Positions 61,607-64,000 of a stretch of 64,000 nucleotides of DNA are shown one piece after another; position 1 is the first letter of the stretch; every line of letters begins with the position of its first letter. The position numbers and the translations under genes are program-made. Under the pieces are notes generated by a model. It worked only from the letters and a program-made list of their open reading frames with translations. It searched no databases and was not told the origin of the DNA. Source of the stretch: DASSKA01 sp963839365 (lineage in GTDB: Bacteria; Actinomycetota; Actinomycetes; Propionibacteriales; Nocardioidaceae); assembly GCA_963839365.1 (NCBI GenBank), contig CAWIUT010000005.1, forward strand, positions 186,001 through 250,000, written 5' to 3'.

Positions 61607-63517
61607 CTACGGGCAGCCGGGCTGTTCCACGTCGACGAGCGGCTCGCCGCGGTCAAGGCCGGTCACGTCCTCCACGATGCTGCGGGCCAGGGTCTGCGGG
61701 GTGAGCCCGATCCGTTCCAGGATGCTGGCGCGCTTGGCGTGGGCGAGGAACTGCTGAGGGATCCCGTGCAGCCGCACCGGCGTGCTGACCCGCGCCTCGT
61801 TGAGGGTCTGCAGCAGCACGGACCCGCAGCCGCCTACCACTCCGTTGTCCTCGACGCTGACCACCAGCCGGTGCTCGGCGGCCAGCTTCACCAGGGCCGG
61901 GTCCACGGGCTTGACCCAGCGCGGGTCCACCACCGTCACGCCGATGCCCTGGGCCACCAGCCGGTCGGCGACGTCGACGGACACGCTGGCCATCGAGCCG
62001 ACCCCGACGATGAGCACGTCCTTGGCGCCGTTGCGCACGAGCACGTCGCAGCCGCCTGCCCGGTCGACCGTCCCGATGTCGGCGATCGGCGGGCCCTTCG
62101 GGAACCGGACGACCGTGGGTGCGTCGTCGACCGCGACGGCCTCCCGCAGCAGCTCCTGCAGCCGGGCCCCGTCGCGGGGGGCCGCAAGGCGCAGCCCGGG
62201 CACCACCTGCAACACCGACATGTCCCACATCCCGTTGTGGGACGGACCGTCGTCACCGGTCACCCCGGCCCGGTCCAGCACGAACGTGACGCCGCAGCCG
62301 TGCAGCGCCACGTCCATCAGCACCTGGTCGAAGGCCCGGTTCAAGAACGTTGCGTAGACCGCGACCACCGGGTGCAGCCCCCCCATCGCCAGCCCGGCGG
62401 CCGAGGTGGCGGCGTGCGCCTCGGCGATGCCCACGTCGAAGACCCGGTCCGGGTAGGTCTTCGCGAAGCGGTCCATCCCGACCGGGTGCAGCATCGCCGC
62501 GGTGATGCCGACGATGTCGTGCCGTTCCTTGCCGAGTGCGACCATCTCCTCGGCGAACACGTCGGTCCACGTGCGGCCCTTGGGCTTCTCCACCCCGGTG
62601 TCCACGTCGAAGGGGCCGGGAGAGTGGAACTGGTCGGCCTCGTGCCGCTCGGCCGCGTCGTACCCGAAGCCCTTCTTGGTGATCGCGTGCACGATCACCG
62701 GGCCCCCGAACCGCTTGGCCTGGGCCAGCGCCTGCTCCATGGCCGACCGGTCGTGCCCGTCGATCGGCCCGACGTACTTCAGGCCAAGGTCCTCGAAGAG
62801 GCCCTGCGGGGCCAGGACGTCCTTCATCCCCTTCTTGACCGCGTGCAGCGCGTCGTAGACCGCCGGGCCGACCCCGCGTACGCCGTTCAGCTTGGTCCTC
62901 ACCATGTCGAGCACCTGCTCGTAGCGCGGGTTGGTGCGCAGGGTGGTCAGGTGGTTGGCCAACCCGCCGACCGTGGGCGTGTAGGAGCGGCCGTTGTCGT
63001 TGACGACGATGACCAGCTTGCGGTCCTGCGCCGCCGAGATGTTGTTCAACGCCTCCCAGGCCATGCCGCCGGTGAGCGCGCCGTCACCGATCACCGCGAC
63101 CACGTGCCGGTCCTCGCCCCGCACCCTGTAAGCCTTGGCCAGCCCGTCCGCGTAGGACAGCGCCGTGGACGCGTGCGAGTTCTCCATCACGTCGTGGTCG
63201 GACTCCGCCCGGCAAGGGTAGCCGGACAGCCCGTTCTCCTGGCGGAGCGTGTCGAAGATCCCCGCCCGGCCGGTGACGAGCTTGTGCACGTAGGCCTGGT
63301 GGCCGGTGTCGAACACGATCCGGTCCTGCGGGGAGTCGAACACCCGGTGCAGCGCCAGGGTGAGCTCGACGACGCCCAGGTTGGGACCGAGGTGCCCGCC
63401 GCGCGGTGAGCAGGTGGTCACCAGGAAGTCCCGGATCTCGCTGGCCAGCGTGTCCAGCTGCGCGTCATCCAGGTCCCGGAGGTCCGCCGGCCCCGTGATC
63501 GACGAGAGCAGTCCCAT
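61607..63517 (-). CDS. dxs: 1-deoxy-D-xylulose-5-phosphate synthase
   Basis: 636-residue thiamine diphosphate enzyme, first step of the MEP pathway to isoprenoids. TPP motif VIGDGALTGGMAWEALNN, substrate His positions in SPRGGHLGPNLG, and DRAGVTGDDGPSHNGMWDMS in the central domain. ATG at 63517. It supplies IPP/DMAPP for menaquinone, polyprenyl carriers and terpenoids; no other MEP gene is in the window. Confidence 0.97.
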   Translation of the reverse strand: MGLLSSITGPADLRDLDDAQLDTLASEIRDFLVTTCSPRGGHLGPNLGVVELTLALHRVFDSPQDRIVFDTGHQAYVHKLVTGRAGIFDTLRQENGLSGYPCRAESDHDVMENSHASTALSYADGLAKAYRVRGEDRHVVAVIGDGALTGGMAWEALNNISAAQDRKLVIVVNDNGRSYTPTVGGLANHLTTLRTNPRYEQVLDMVRTKLNGVRGVGPAVYDALHAVKKGMKDVLAPQGLFEDLGLKYVGPIDGHDRSAMEQALAQAKRFGGPVIVHAITKKGFGYDAAERHEADQFHSPGPFDVDTGVEKPKGRTWTDVFAEEMVALGKERHDIVGITAAMLHPVGMDRFAKTYPDRVFDVGIAEAHAATSAAGLAMGGLHPVVAVYATFLNRAFDQVLMDVALHGCGVTFVLDRAGVTGDDGPSHNGMWDMSVLQVVPGLRLAAPRDGARLQELLREAVAVDDAPTVVRFPKGPPIADIGTVDRAGGCDVLVRNGAKDVLIVGVGSMASVSVDVADRLVAQGIGVTVVDPRWVKPVDPALVKLAAEHRLVVSVEDNGVVGGCGSVLLQTLNEARVSTPVRLHGIPQQFLAHAKRASILERIGLTPQTLARSIVEDVTGLDRGEPLVDVEQPGCP

Positions 63518-63571
63518 ACGTCAGTTCGCCCTTCCCGCGGTTGCGATATCCGCACGAGTCTAGTGGTGGTG

Positions 63572-64000
63572 TCACAGGTCGAAGAAGGCCACCGCAGGCT
63601 CGTTCAGGCTGGCCAACCAGACCCGTCCGCCATGTTCTCTCACTCCGGTGACCATGTGAAACCCACGGCCCGGCTCGGCGTGGTCATGGACCACCGACCC
63701 GTCGTCGGCGAACGCCATCACGCGCACGGTCCTCTTCGGCTGCGGCTGCACCCGCTCGGGGATCCTGGCAGCTGCCCGGCGTGCCGGAGCCGGTGTGCGC
63801 ATCAGCCACTCCAGCACCGGGTCGGGGGGCGATGCGATCGCCACCCAGACCAGCCCGTCGCTACCGCGGGAGATGTTGTCGGGATAGCCGGGCAGCCCGT
63901 CCACGAGGACGTCGGTGCGGCCCGCGGAGGGGCCGGTGAGCCATCGGCGTACCACGCGTCGGGCGGGCGTCTCCGCGACCGCGACGTAGGACTCGTCGGC
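63572..64000 (-). CDS. Strictosidine synthase-like/SMP-30 beta-propeller, 5' end outside window
   Basis: The last 142 residues of a protein that continues past the window. Visible: ADESYVAVAETPARRVVRRW, LPGYPDNISRGSDGLVWVAIASPP and VTGVREHGGRVWLASLNEPAVAFFDL. This is the late part of the six-bladed strictosidine-synthase-like fold, where DNI and VAIASPP are typical. Such proteins usually hydrolyse lactones or esters. It is on the same strand as dxs, 55 bases upstream. Confidence 0.8.
   Translation of the reverse strand, partial: ADESYVAVAETPARRVVRRWLTGPSAGRTDVLVDGLPGYPDNISRGSDGLVWVAIASPPDPVLEWLMRTPAPARRAAARIPERVQPQPKRTVRVMAFADDGSVVHDHAEPGRGFHMVTGVREHGGRVWLASLNEPAVAFFDL

Overview
The window is high-GC DNA (by eye roughly 70%) from an actinobacterium that makes mycothiol. 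Markers are opcA, rbpA, whiA, the yvcK-rapZ-whiA block, a PAC2-family protein, DUF1707, a mycothiol-dependent maleylpyruvate isomerase homologue, and many GTG/TTG starts with GTGA or ATGA overlaps. The family is uncertain; Nocardioidaceae or a related Propionibacteriales group would fit. It looks like ordinary chromosome: no insertion sequence, integrase, rRNA, tRNA or CRISPR array was seen.

Layout. 1-2978 (+): zwf (5' end cut off), opcA and pgl, the oxidative pentose phosphate branch. 2994-11619 (-): rbpA, secG, tpiA-pgk-gap, then whiA-yvcK-rapZ-uvrC. 11695-16619: GDP-mannose pyrophosphorylase, a Rieske lipoprotein, and uvrA behind a LexA-type box. 16716-24584: a mixed set (mycothiol-linked enzyme, MBL hydrolase, MFS exporter, SMP-30 protein, flavin reductase, RibD-C reductase, an HpnR-like B12 radical SAM enzyme, and a NiCoT nickel/cobalt transporter with a Nur-like box). 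24651-29089: a methyltransferase, then a glycosyltransferase/methyltransferase/toroid-protein operon divergent from a KstR-like TetR repressor; two GGAAC-N2-GTTCC sites lie between them. 29112-31908: serine hydrolase, dipeptide epimerase and NlpC/P60 peptidase, a probable murein-peptide salvage set. 31971-37904: DUF1707 protein, a 53-residue YqaE/Pmp3 protein, uvrB, and a flippase-like/GT4/PIG-L operon. 38050-43870: PLD-type synthase, LuxR regulator with an FAD oxidoreductase, acyl-CoA ligase. 44287-48673: GT2 polysaccharide synthase, HlyD-type adaptor and GH81 endo-beta-1,3-glucanase. 48670-53638: DNA glycosylase, ATP-dependent DNA ligase, TetR-MFS pair and a duplicated MFS 3' end. 53669-57310: fadA2 / fabG4 / htdX-like lipid genes in the mycobacterial arrangement. 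57326-64000: M23-like protein with FG-GAP-like repeats, CDF transporter, TesB thioesterase, PAC2 protein, dxs and a truncated strictosidine-synthase-like gene.

The best candidate for an undescribed system is the 44.3-48.7 kb operon. A processive GT2 synthase without a PilZ domain, a single-TM HlyD-type adaptor and a secreted GH81 enzyme overlap by 4 bp and 1 bp. By analogy with cellulose operons, where the synthase is paired with a hydrolase of the same linkage, this suggests a curdlan-like beta-1,3-glucan made and trimmed at the surface of a Gram-positive cell. Second are the KstR-like repressor with its glycosyltransferase operon, and the 12-bp tandem-repeat insertion inside that repressor.
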